In this document: positions 22,760 through 32,380 of the stretch, in pieces
Numbering within the stretch: the first letter of the stretch is position 1
Layout: every line of letters starts with the position of its first letter
Assembly: GCA_029555385.1 (NCBI GenBank)
Contig: JAKPSH010000196.1
Coordinates: 1 to 33,697, forward strand
Length of the DNA stretch: 33,697 bases
Direction: 5' to 3'
DNA from: Pseudomonadota bacterium
GTDB lineage: Bacteria; Bdellovibrionota_C; UBA2361; SZUA-149
The notes under the pieces: generated by a model
Told to the model about the DNA's origin: nothing
Database searches by the model: none
What the model saw: only the letters and a program-made list of their open reading frames with translations
Translations under genes and position numbers: made by a program

Positions 22760-23203
22760 CTATCTTTCTTCGCGCCCGGCTGCTTCTGGGTTTTTCTTTG
22801 CGAAGTGGGGAATTCGCGGGATGCCCACTGCCGCGATGGTGGCAAGCATTGCAATCACATGAAAACCGAAACCAAGAGCCATACCGATTGCCCCGGCAAA
22901 CCAGATGCTTGCAGCCGTGGTAAGATTTCTCACAGTCGCGCCTTCCTTGAGAATCAGCCCGGCTCCCAGAAAACCGATGCCAGAGACAATTTGAGCTGCG
23001 ATGCGCGATTTGGAAGCCGGGTCGACGGTCACCGACATGAAGGTAAAAAGCATAGCACCCGCAATGACCAGGGTATGGGTACTGATGCCTGCGTCTTTAC
23101 CTCTGGATTCTCTTTCAACCCCGATGATCACACCAGCCAGCAGACTAAACAGTAGGTCAACGATAAAATTGAGTTCGTTAGGCCCAAATAGTGTTTTCAG
23201 CAT
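22760..23203 (-). CDS. MgtC/SapB-family inner-membrane protein
   Basis: The 147-residue protein has four hydrophobic segments and the family core: LLAGVIIGVERESRGKDAGISTH, TLVIAGAMLF, QIVSGIGFLGAGLIL, and TTAASIWFAGAIGMALG. MgtC relatives are linked to magnesium limitation and to control of ATP synthase; others have unknown roles. This one has only the membrane domain and lacks the C-terminal soluble domain of classical MgtC. ATG at 23203 is preceded by AGGTGAT. It is convergent with the hemerythrin gene. The tail (KKNPEAAGREER) is charged and probably cytoplasmic. Confidence 0.92.
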   Translation of the reverse strand: MLKTLFGPNELNFIVDLLFSLLAGVIIGVERESRGKDAGISTHTLVIAGAMLFTFMSVTVDPASKSRIAAQIVSGIGFLGAGLILKEGATVRNLTTAASIWFAGAIGMALGFGFHVIAMLATIAAVGIPRIPHFAKKNPEAAGREER

Positions 23204-23302
23204 CGATCACCTATCTTATTGTTGCGCAAACGCCGGCACCCGGCACAGCAAGGGCCTCAGCACCGGTTCAGCAGACCGCGCCGCTGCGCCGGATAATTGC
23301 GC

Positions 23303-24280
23303 TTATTGCGGCTTCTGATCCGCCGTACGCTCCTCCAGCTCTTTCAGTCCCTGTGGGAGCTTGATACTGCCGCAGAGTGCGCGGCTTAGCACGGGCAGAT
23401 CGACAACGATGCTTGACCCCGGCGTACGCACAGTTGCTGGCCGCACAGTAGTAAGAATATTCTTCACCTTTGCCGTGCCGGCACGTGCTTCAGCGGTTGC
23501 ACCCAACCGCTCTGCCAGATAAGCAGACATCTGTTCATAACCGCTGTCCTGCATCCGGCTCTGAAACGCCGTGAATTTGTTCTGTTCCAGGACAAACGGT
23601 GCAAAGAAATAAATTTTGTCCGCAGGCTTTCCTGTGCTTGGTTGAGCCACGTCGACCACCTGTTTCCCTCCGCAGCGGCCTTCGTTGTTTGAGTCCTTGC
23701 AGATATATAAGCCCATCAAAACCGGCCGCGTAGACGGCGCAAGCAAGAACAGGCGGGATTGGCCGTCGCGTAAATCGCTCAATGCTGCTTGCTGGACAAC
23801 CGGCGGAGCCGATAGCTCGGAAACAAGGAGCGGTTCGACGCTCAACAGCAGTTTTGCGGTGCGATCCTGTGAGATCTCGCGGCTGATGATATCGTAATCA
23901 CCAATCATACAGCGTTTCATGTTCTCAAACTTGATAGGCAAAGACACCGCTGTCCCGTTCTGCGCAAGCTCCCTGGTCCTTGCACCGATTTCTGGTGGAG
24001 TATTCGCATCCAGCACATGTTCAGCAACATTGTGGAGCGGCTCGTCATAAACCGGTGGGGGGGCGTAAGGATCTTGGTCCTTCGGCGGAGAACCAGCGAG
24101 AGTGGGCCGCACAGCAGCCGGCGGCAGTGAACTCGCGGCATTTGAAATATTATCCTGAATCGCGGCGGTTGACGCCTGCCGTTCGCGGTTCTTTCTCACT
24201 TTTACGGCGACAGCAACGGCGGCAAGACTAAACGCAATGACTGCCAAGCAGATAATCAAAAGTATTGGTTTTTGCTTCAT
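23303..24280 (-). CDS. Membrane-anchored protein of unknown function near the Tad/Hint genes
   Basis: The product is about 325 residues: a short basic N-terminus, one hydrophobic segment (PILLIICLAVIAFSLAAVAVAV) followed by KVRKNRER, a Pro/Ala-rich stretch, then a soluble domain. Three cysteines in it (LYICKDSNNEGRCGG and ALCGS) could form disulfides outside the cytoplasm. I do not recognise a family. It does not show the SAF motifs of CpaB, which might have been expected next to TadE-like genes. The ATG at 24280 has GGGGGTGG just upstream; a GTG two codons earlier is possible. It is on the same strand as the Hint-domain gene but separated from it by a terminator, so it likely has its own promoter. 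Confidence 0.75.
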   Translation of the reverse strand: MKQKPILLIICLAVIAFSLAAVAVAVKVRKNRERQASTAAIQDNISNAASSLPPAAVRPTLAGSPPKDQDPYAPPPVYDEPLHNVAEHVLDANTPPEIGARTRELAQNGTAVSLPIKFENMKRCMIGDYDIISREISQDRTAKLLLSVEPLLVSELSAPPVVQQAALSDLRDGQSRLFLLAPSTRPVLMGLYICKDSNNEGRCGGKQVVDVAQPSTGKPADKIYFFAPFVLEQNKFTAFQSRMQDSGYEQMSAYLAERLGATAEARAGTAKVKNILTTVRPATVRTPGSSIVVDLPVLSRALCGSIKLPQGLKELEERTADQKPQ

Positions 24281-24393
24281 TTCCACCCCCAGTTTCCAAA
24301 CCAGCCGGACAAAGCTTTTCTATTCTACGGCGAAGTACCGGATAAAAAAAGGACAATTATTGGAGAGGCCTGGGGCAAAATGAGAAAATGAAA

Positions 24394-24424
24394 AGGCCGC
24401 TGCAGCATGAAACCGCAGCGGCCT
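24394..24424 (-). terminator. Rho-independent terminator for the Hint-domain gene
   Basis: AGGCCGCTGC at 24394-24403 pairs perfectly with GCAGCGGCCT at 24415-24424 across an 11-base loop. Read on the - strand it is followed by TTTTCATTTTC, a U-rich tail. It lies about 50 bases past the stop codon of the gene ending at 24472. Confidence 0.8.
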
Positions 24425-24471
24425 GTCGGAGGCTTTAAACTGTGCGCCGGTTTCAGTCCGGCATCAGCGCG

Positions 24472-25356
24472 CTAGCGCCTTTCCCAGGGAAGCTGGTAGT
24501 TGTTCAGCCGGGCTTGAACCTTCACATCCCCTGTAGCAAAGCCGTCGGCAACGATCATGTGGTCCTCAAGCTTCGTCGACTCGGTGGCAATCTCAAAGTT
24601 CCATACAATCTGCTGCTCATCGACCGGCAGCCGCCGCGCGGCTGTCACCCGGTAGAACTGGCCATCGCCGGCAAGCACAAAGTCATCAGTCGTCACGTCG
24701 CTTGCTCTTTTTACTCTGACGCTTCCGCCAGAGCTTCCGTCGATGCGCAAGCTGACAGTCTTGAATGATGCGGCGTCGACGCCGATGATCATCGGATGCG
24801 TTTCAGTAACACGCACGGATTTTCCTTCGTAGGCGATTTCGATCAGCGGCTTTTTCTCCGGACCGGCCAATCGATTACCGACGGGAACAGCCTTGTTTAG
24901 GGCCGGATTCCATACCATATCGCCGGTTTTGATCTTATCGACGGGCTTGGTGCTGCCATCACCCATCAAAATGCGTGTCTCCGGCGGGAAGCAGGAATAG
25001 TCACGCTTGTAGACGCAGTCGGCCGCTAGAGGGGCATTGCCGTCCTGACCGTCTGGATCAACGCATGTGCACTCAAAAAATCCATAAGGCCAGTCGCCGT
25101 TACCGTTGCCGATGGTGTCAGTTGCGGCGTGAATCTGGTCTTCGCAGTCGCCTCCGCCGACGGTTGATGGACTTGGTTCATTCTCGTGCGGCTGGCGGTT
25201 GAGCCGGGCAATTTCCTGTTCAGCCTGAATCTCATCCGGTGATTGAATACGGTCACCTTCTGCGCGGGCATCGCTCGCTGCTCCGGAAAAAAATAATGCG
25301 AAAAGAGTTGCAGTAAACGCGATTTTTTTGACGCGAATAAGACTTGGTAGCAACAC
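24472..25356 (-). CDS. Secreted Hint-domain (hedgehog/intein-type) protein
   Basis: The 294-residue product has a signal peptide (VKKIAFTATLFALFFSGAASDARA), a cysteine-containing region (residues 70-115) and a Hint module from Cys122: CFPPETRILMGDGSTKPVDKI, GDMVWNP, the TETHP block at 184-188, and a final DHMIVADGFATGD. The start Cys and the Thr/His block are the autocatalytic elements that cause an N-S acyl shift. The protein lacks the terminal His-Asn of true inteins, so cleavage rather than splicing would be expected. GTG at 25356 is chosen because GGAGG lies nine bases upstream and it gives a clean signal peptide. The gene is divergent from a TadE-like gene and near a TadG-like one, which suggests an exported surface function. 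A role in processing a Tad-associated protein is inference. Confidence 0.85.
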   Translation of the reverse strand: MLLPSLIRVKKIAFTATLFALFFSGAASDARAEGDRIQSPDEIQAEQEIARLNRQPHENEPSPSTVGGGDCEDQIHAATDTIGNGNGDWPYGFFECTCVDPDGQDGNAPLAADCVYKRDYSCFPPETRILMGDGSTKPVDKIKTGDMVWNPALNKAVPVGNRLAGPEKKPLIEIAYEGKSVRVTETHPMIIGVDAASFKTVSLRIDGSSGGSVRVKRASDVTTDDFVLAGDGQFYRVTAARRLPVDEQQIVWNFEIATESTKLEDHMIVADGFATGDVKVQARLNNYQLPWERR

Positions 25357-25579
25357 GTTAATTACCTCCGATCCTAAATATGGTTCGCAACCCTGACCTC
25401 GATCCCCACTATATAAGTTTACTACATTCGCACGAAATTGATGATACAAAATCTTTACGAACGATCATATTTTCGTTGCCTTTTTGTCGGGAATTGATGC
25501 ACTATGTTAGTAGAGGTAGCGGTTTGTCTGTTGTAAGGAGATTACATATCAGATCCGATGCGAACACATTGACTTCATA

Positions 25580-26245
25580 ATGAACAATTACAGTGGCATT
25601 TCAGCAGGCGAAAGGCCCGGCGGTGACGCACGCGGTTCTGCTATCCTTGAACTTGCTCTCCTGCTTCCTTTTATGACCGTTCTGGCATTTGGTTCTATCG
25701 AGTACGCAAAAATTTTCCGTTTTAAGGAACTCGTATCCGTCGGTATTGTCGAGGCGGGCAAGCTCGCTTTTCGCAACTGCTATGATACCACGCAGAATGA
25801 TTGCGAAGCGGTGATTGATCCGTTGCTGACCGGCACAGCAAGCAGACAGGAGACCTGCTTGACGCTGCATGCTGGCGCCATCAATGAAAAGCTGGGGAAG
25901 TACGTCCAGTCCGGTGCGCTGACACTATCGATCAATATCTACCGCTGGCGCCGGATGATGGTGGACGACGGAACGGGGACAGACACGATGGTCGATAAGG
26001 GTTATACCGAATGGTACGCAACAAGCTACAAAGACACAACGCTCACCGATCCCTCGAGATCTAATTATTACAAGGGCCAAGATGACGACGGCGTTGAGCA
26101 GATCAAGCAGATCTTCCCCGATAATGTAATGCAGGAGAAAGAGTTCCTTGTTGTCGTCGAGATATTTCTTCGTCTGCCTAGCACTTATGGTTCATTTGTC
26201 GGACTTCCCAAAGAGATAGAATTATATGACGTTGGATTCTTCTAG
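25580..26245 (+). CDS. TadE-like pseudopilin
   Basis: The 221-residue protein has one N-terminal hydrophobic helix within RGSAILELALLLPFMTVLAF, the TadE signature (Gly, then Glu at +5 and a hydrophobic span), then an extracytoplasmic domain. The rest includes four cysteines and many charged residues and is not further recognised. TadE-type proteins are minor pseudopilins of the Flp/Tad type IVc pilus. No tadA, tadB or tadC is in the window. No good ribosome site precedes the ATG: an AAGGAG lies 40 bases upstream. The 3' end overlaps the next gene by 20 bases, so the two are translated together. Confidence 0.88.
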   Translation: MNNYSGISAGERPGGDARGSAILELALLLPFMTVLAFGSIEYAKIFRFKELVSVGIVEAGKLAFRNCYDTTQNDCEAVIDPLLTGTASRQETCLTLHAGAINEKLGKYVQSGALTLSINIYRWRRMMVDDGTGTDTMVDKGYTEWYATSYKDTTLTDPSRSNYYKGQDDDGVEQIKQIFPDNVMQEKEFLVVVEIFLRLPSTYGSFVGLPKEIELYDVGFF

Positions 26246-28307
26246 CCGCGGCGCGCGGGAGTGCGGTGTTTTTCTGCCGCTGGTGGCCATGGCGGTGGTC
26301 GCTTTTTTCGGACTTGTCGGACTGGCTATCGATAGCGCACGTTTTTACGATGCCCAACTGGCCGCGCAAGGCGCTGCCGATTCCGGCGCCATTGCCGGCG
26401 CCGGACTGATGGCCGAATTCAACGGCTGGGACGATGTGGAAAACGGCGACTTTACTGCTTACAACGCGACAAAAACCCGCGCGATCAGTACCGCCACGAA
26501 GGTAATCAACGCCAATCTGGCGAAGAAAGGAGTGCCCGTACTTGATGGCTATCCGATTGTTTCGTACAGCGATGCGGACAACCAGCTTTCCGTCGAAGTG
26601 AAAGTCGCGATGACGCCAATGTTTATGGCGATGGCAGCGCTCGGCAACTGGACAGGTCAAGCTCTGAATGCGTCGGCGAAATCCAAAGTCAGCATATCGC
26701 CGGCTATCATCAGCCTGATTCTTGATACATCCAACTCAATGATCTGCCCGACAGATACCGCACTGACCGATCCTTCGGCCCCCGCCTGTTCTTGCTTCCC
26801 GGACTGTGCGGCGAGCTTTACTGCGGCCGGAGACCAAAAAATTGAGGCGCTCAAGGCTGCGGTGGCGGAGTTTCTTGGCTACTTCGATGCCACCCGCGAC
26901 CGGATAAACATGGTCGCTTATGGAACCGGCGCGAAAGTGATGGTTCCGATGAATACCGAAGACAGCTTTAATCGTGCTCAGTTTAACACTCAGCTTGGAA
27001 ATCTTGTCGCCGCGGGGCAAACTAACACTGCCGATGCTTTCTTTCGGGCGTACCGTGATGTCTTCCGCGCGGGAGGAAACCGGGCGGTAAGTAAAGTGGC
27101 GTATGTGCATTTTGCAGACGGCGCCCCCTCCGCCGTCCGTTTTGTCGCGAAGGACATCGTGTCGCATCCTGATGACGAACGCCCGTGGCGGACCTATGTC
27201 ACCAACAATGTGCTGAACGAATCATGGAGCGATTACGACTATATTAACTGGTCGGTAAATGCCGGCTGCGGCGCCGATTATGACAAAGACGGAATCATCA
27301 ACTCCGCTGACAACTGCAAGACAATCGCCAATCCCGATCAAACGGACAGCGACGATAACGGCGTGGGTGATGTGTGCGACGGTATCGGTGACGCAGACAG
27401 CGACGGCGTGCTGGACGGGGACGACAACTGCATTGCCCAGGCGAATCCCGGGGGATTTAAGATTCCACTTGTTGACGCAAACGGCGACGGTCAATGGGAC
27501 AAGAAGTCTGCCGGTGACAACGATAATGACGGTATCGGTGATGCGTGCGAGGACGGCTGCAACGATGTGCGCAAGTCGATACCAAACATCCTGTACGGCA
27601 CTCCGCCGGACAATCCGGCCCATCAAAACTACTGGGAGGCTTATGGATTCGCGGATGTCGACCCGTCCCCGGTGGCCCATTATGAAGGAGAGACTTTCGT
27701 CCGCGGCGCCAAGCGTATTGCCTGGAGCAAGGCCAGTTATACATCCCCCTGGCAGGCCTACTCGAATGTGATGGCGAACCTCGTCATCTATCTGCCGGAC
27801 GGCAGTGCGCGCTGCGTGCGTCCTGTGCAATGGGAGGGCTGGAACGATTTCGGGCGCTGCACGCAGTCAAATCCGCCCAACTGCGCAAGCTGCGGCACGT
27901 TCTTGCGCACCAGTCGTGTAGAACCCAACGGTGAAAGGATGTACACTTGGACTTTCAACAATGGCGATCATCTGCGCTTCTATGCCGATGTCGCGCTGCT
28001 CTATGGCGATTTTATGCGCGAGAAGGGAGGCAAGTGGTATACGATCGGTCATGGCCGCGCAAGTTCCGTGGTGACCGACGCATATCAGGGCGTCGACAAT
28101 CTTGTGGCACGCAAGGATGTACTGCTTGCCCGGACGGCGAATGATCTTTGCGCCGACTTTAACCAGCAGTTCCCGGGTTACGAGACATCATTAAGCATGC
28201 GAACACCCCGGCTGACCGGTGTGTATTATCCGGAAGGCACCGCCGAAGAGCTGGCCGAAGCTTTCAAGGCCGTGGCTAAGAAAATCAAGCTGTCGCTGGT
28301 CATGTAA
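26226..28307 (+). CDS. TadG-like protein with von Willebrand A domain and embedded thrombospondin type 3 repeats
   Basis: The 693-residue protein begins with a Tad domain: RECGVFLPLVAMAVVAFFGL (membrane helix), AIDSARFYDAQLAAQGAADS. A von Willebrand A domain follows, with a complete MIDAS start LDTSNS (167-171) and HFADGAPS near 295-302. Residues 351-447 are aspartate-rich thrombospondin type 3 repeats: DYDKDGIINSADNCK, DSDDNGVGDVCD, DADSDGVLDGDDNC, DNDNDGIGDAC. These bind calcium and are placed inside or right after the von Willebrand fold. The C-terminal part (about 450-693) resumes with a mixed domain ending in AEAFKAVAKKIKLSLVM, typical of the last helix of von Willebrand A folds in TadG proteins, so the repeats look like an insertion. 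It is likely surface-exposed and adhesive. It overlaps the TadE-like gene by 20 bases. Confidence 0.88.
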   Translation: MTLDSSSRGARECGVFLPLVAMAVVAFFGLVGLAIDSARFYDAQLAAQGAADSGAIAGAGLMAEFNGWDDVENGDFTAYNATKTRAISTATKVINANLAKKGVPVLDGYPIVSYSDADNQLSVEVKVAMTPMFMAMAALGNWTGQALNASAKSKVSISPAIISLILDTSNSMICPTDTALTDPSAPACSCFPDCAASFTAAGDQKIEALKAAVAEFLGYFDATRDRINMVAYGTGAKVMVPMNTEDSFNRAQFNTQLGNLVAAGQTNTADAFFRAYRDVFRAGGNRAVSKVAYVHFADGAPSAVRFVAKDIVSHPDDERPWRTYVTNNVLNESWSDYDYINWSVNAGCGADYDKDGIINSADNCKTIANPDQTDSDDNGVGDVCDGIGDADSDGVLDGDDNCIAQANPGGFKIPLVDANGDGQWDKKSAGDNDNDGIGDACEDGCNDVRKSIPNILYGTPPDNPAHQNYWEAYGFADVDPSPVAHYEGETFVRGAKRIAWSKASYTSPWQAYSNVMANLVIYLPDGSARCVRPVQWEGWNDFGRCTQSNPPNCASCGTFLRTSRVEPNGERMYTWTFNNGDHLRFYADVALLYGDFMREKGGKWYTIGHGRASSVVTDAYQGVDNLVARKDVLLARTANDLCADFNQQFPGYETSLSMRTPRLTGVYYPEGTAEELAEAFKAVAKKIKLSLVM

Positions 28308-28335
28308 GCATCCGCCCCAGCGGTAGGCGCACGCT

Positions 28336-28827
28336 TCAGGAGTCGTCCTGTTCTCGCATGCCGACTGCGGCAGCCAGAATGGGAATGGTCAGATGCTTGA
28401 AAGGCAGGCCGTACAGAAAAGTCACATTCTGCTGAATCCGGACAATCATAAAATCTTGCGTCGACCCCACGCGGCAGACATTAACAGGCGCAGGGGCCGC
28501 AACGGTAGGAGCCGTGCAATCGCACATCGAACGGGTCGCCGTGTCTAGCTGATTGTCGTTGCATACCTGAATCTCCGAATCCTGGAGTCTGACCTGAAAG
28601 CCTTCTGCAAGATTCTTGACTGCATTCCTAATGGCCAGCATATCGTTGCTGGCCAGAAGTGCCTGCCGGGCCGCAAGGTTTGCCACGTACTGGAGAGTTA
28701 CAAACTTGAAGCCAATGAGCGCGCAGTTGATCAGAAAGTAAACAAAAAGCAAAAACACGACAAACGAGAGCGCAAACTCAACCATTATCGCGCCTTTGCA
28801 GTTGTTTAAGGAGGCCTGATGCTTCAT
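28336..28827 (-). CDS. Second TadE-like pseudopilin
   Basis: The product is about 163 residues. CKGAIMVEFALSFVVFLLFVYF gives the TadE signature (Gly-Ala-x-x-Val-Glu-Phe-Ala-Leu) and single membrane helix. The following domain has QALLASNDMLAIRNAVKNLA and a cysteine-rich segment (QVCNDNQL and MCDC), with VNVCRV after it. ATG at 28827 is chosen over a TTG at 28914 because a promoter (28882-28910) lies between them, and the shorter form starts near the signature as usual. It is convergent with the TadG-like gene, with only 28 bases between stops, so the two pseudopilins are separately transcribed members of one locus. Confidence 0.88.
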   Translation of the reverse strand: MKHQASLNNCKGAIMVEFALSFVVFLLFVYFLINCALIGFKFVTLQYVANLAARQALLASNDMLAIRNAVKNLAEGFQVRLQDSEIQVCNDNQLDTATRSMCDCTAPTVAAPAPVNVCRVGSTQDFMIVRIQQNVTFLYGLPFKHLTIPILAAAVGMREQDDS

Positions 28828-28881
28828 AAACTGAAAGTGCAGCGGCTGCGCTCCCGCGTCGTTTTGAAAATTACTTAATCT

Positions 28882-28910
28882 ATTATACTGCAAACCGATT
28901 TCCCTGTGGA
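28882..28910 (-). promoter_or_regulatory. Sigma-70-type promoter of the second TadE-like gene
   Basis: On the - strand, TATAAT (28887-28882) is preceded by a 17-base spacer and TCCACA (28910-28905), four of six matches to TTGACA. The start codon at 28827 is about 50 bases past the expected transcript start. Confidence 0.6.
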
Positions 28911-28984
28911 GCAATAAATCGCGGATTGTCCCGCCGTTCAGGCACCCTGCCGCAAATCATCACGCGAAAGGCCCCAGGCGAAGA

Positions 28985-29143
28985 AGGGTCAAGGGTTATG
29001 CCGCAGCGCTGATTTCAGGCCTAAATGAACTCTACGTTCTTGCGTCTTTGCTGTTGCGACGCGCTCCGCCGTTGTGCCCGGCAAGCAGTGAGCCTCCGGG
29101 CAGCCTGCCCCGCCCCTGCGCATAAGGTTAAGCCTTCAGCCCG
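28985..29143. repeat. Possible diverged relative of the 2709-3078 repeat
   Basis: This non-coding stretch between the TadE-like and MFS genes shares two short blocks, in the same order, with the arms of the element at 2709-3078: AAGGGTT(A/G)TGCCG near 28991, and AAGGT..(A/C)GCCTTCAGC..CCGGC near 29125. A 115-base interval that is unlike the element separates them. A hairpin TGCCCGG (29075-29081) with CCGGGCA (29096-29102) lies in between. The match is partial and may be chance. Confidence 0.35.
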
Positions 29144-29146
29144 GCT

Positions 29147-30370
29147 TTATTGCTGAGGTGTATCGGTTAAATGCAGCAGGTTGACTAGTGGAATAATCAA
29201 AAGCACAACCACAGCAGTCGTTAGCAGAGTCGCCTGTACCCCAACTCTGTCGCAGAGCAAGCCGTAAACGCTTGGAGCCAATGCTCCCGAACCAATCCCT
29301 AGTGTGTAAAACAGGCCATAAGCTCGCCCGCGTTTTTTTGCTTCGACGAGTTCGGCAACTGTGCCATAGAGCACTGACGAAGTACCGTTGAGCGCCATAC
29401 CCAAGACAGGAAGCAGAATTAGTGCCGGACCTAAAGGCAGGAAAACCAACGCAGCAATTCCTCCACCGGTAACTAGTTCTGTCGTAATTACCGTCCGATT
29501 GATGCCATACCGTTGCGCAAGAACTGCGCAAAAGAACTTCCCGGCAGCACCTCCGCCGAGAGTAAGCCCGACTGCGATACCGATTGTGGGCAGCTCTGCG
29601 CCCTTGGCGAGTAGAACAAAAGACAAGTAAGTCAGTAAACTCGTTCGAGCGGTACTGTCCAGAATATGAATCGTTGAAAGGACGGTAAAGCTGCGTTTAT
29701 CTCTTATGCCCCAGCCGTTACCAGATAACGAGTCCTTTGAAACACGCGGCGCATACACAACCGTGTCGATCCGGCGAAGAGCGGCATATATCACGATGGC
29801 ACAGACTCCCGCGGTAGCACCTGTGCAGAAAGTGGCGCTTCGCCAGCCAAACCAAGTTATGAGAAGCGTAATTGCCACGGGCAAGCTCATCTTGCCGAGA
29901 TCCCCGGTGAAGTTATAAGTGCCAAGAACTGTTCTTCGCGGGCCCTCTTCATAAGCCTGAGAAACAAGAGCTGAGCACAATGGGTGCTGCACAGAAGACC
30001 CAAGTCCTGTAAGAAATAGCAATAGGACAAGCCAGGGAAATGTATGAACAGTTTGAAGCAGACAAAAGCCGATAGCACATAAGAGTGTGCCGGCAAAAAG
30101 AAGCTTCGTTTCTCCCCACCGTTCAGCAATAATCCCAGCCGGTATTTGGAAAAACGACATCGCGCCAGAGTAAACGGTGCGAAGCAATCCTACCTGAGAA
30201 AATGTAAGAAGAAACTCTTTATTCCAAACCGGAAAGAGCACGTAAAGCACATCGGATAGACCGTCGTGAAGAAAGTGAGCAACGCAGCTAGTAAGCAGTG
30301 TCGACCGTGCTTTATTCGGCAGTTTAGTTTCAGCCGACTGCGTCGTTAAATTCGAGCAACACGCTTTCAT
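29147..30370 (-). CDS. Major facilitator superfamily transporter, fosmidomycin-resistance-like
   Basis: The 407-residue protein has about 12 membrane spans. AHFLHDGLSDVLYVLFPVW, then LTFSQVGLLRTVYSGAMSFF and QIPAGIIAERWGE, give the usual MFS start with the loop 2-3 motif, and the arrangement resembles the fosmidomycin-resistance (Fsr) branch. A second-half repeat (ILDSTARTSLLTYLSFVLL) and KKRGRAYGLFYTLGIGSGALAP are also typical. The substrate is unknown. ATG at 30370 is set by AGGAG seven bases upstream; an in-frame codon nine residues earlier has no such site. It lies 91 bases beyond atpC on the same strand and is not functionally linked to it. Confidence 0.88.
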   Translation of the reverse strand: MKACCSNLTTQSAETKLPNKARSTLLTSCVAHFLHDGLSDVLYVLFPVWNKEFLLTFSQVGLLRTVYSGAMSFFQIPAGIIAERWGETKLLFAGTLLCAIGFCLLQTVHTFPWLVLLLFLTGLGSSVQHPLCSALVSQAYEEGPRRTVLGTYNFTGDLGKMSLPVAITLLITWFGWRSATFCTGATAGVCAIVIYAALRRIDTVVYAPRVSKDSLSGNGWGIRDKRSFTVLSTIHILDSTARTSLLTYLSFVLLAKGAELPTIGIAVGLTLGGGAAGKFFCAVLAQRYGINRTVITTELVTGGGIAALVFLPLGPALILLPVLGMALNGTSSVLYGTVAELVEAKKRGRAYGLFYTLGIGSGALAPSVYGLLCDRVGVQATLLTTAVVVLLIIPLVNLLHLTDTPQQ

Positions 30371-30461
30371 TGTCGCTCCTGAACACGCCCAGCACATACC
30401 CGCACCGGAAATGCGAGATAACGGCTATCAGGATGCTGAAAAACCCACTTTTAACCCCCTG

Positions 30462-30886
30462 TTAGCCGCGATCACGCCCTGCCCGGTCGCAGGCGTCAAC
30501 CCGAGCGCGGTGCTTATTGTAATCGTCGGTCAAGCACTCGTAATCTTCCGGATTATATTTCGCGTGGTCGGCAAAGATTTGTTCGATTTCAGCAACGCGG
30601 GCGGCTGACTTCTCGCGGTCAATTTCCTCCGCAGCTTCCGCTGTCTCCGCCAGAATAGTAAGCGCTCCATGCTCGACCGTAAAAAGCCCGCCGCTGAGCA
30701 TCACAAAGCGCGGATGCCCTTCAGCCGCCGCCCGCAGCACGCCTGTGCCGAGCAAACCGACAAAATCCCCGTGCCCGGGCAGCACCCCTGCTTCACCATC
30801 GTGCGCCGGCAAGTATACTTCAGTCGTGCGCGTGCGCAGCACACGGCGGCTTGGGGTAAGGACTTCCAATGAAAAATCTTTGCTCA

Positions 30887-30887
<1 letters not shown>
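30462..30887 (-). CDS. atpC: F1 ATP synthase epsilon subunit
   Basis: The 141-residue protein is the epsilon subunit of the F1 rotor: FSLEVLTPSRRVLRTRTTEVYLPAHDGEAGVLPGHGDFV is the beta-sandwich start, and AEEIDREKSAARVAEIEQIF gives the first C-terminal helix. The last helix is charged and ends unusually in DACDRAGRDRG, with two aspartates and several arginines, so it diverges from the family. ATG at 30887 overlaps the atpD stop by one base (TGATG). Confidence 0.93.

Positions 30888-32380
<1,493 letters not shown>

Noticed and set aside
24472-25356. Hint module as a true intein
   Set aside because: There is no C-terminal His-Asn and no downstream extein; the protein ends shortly after the Hint block.
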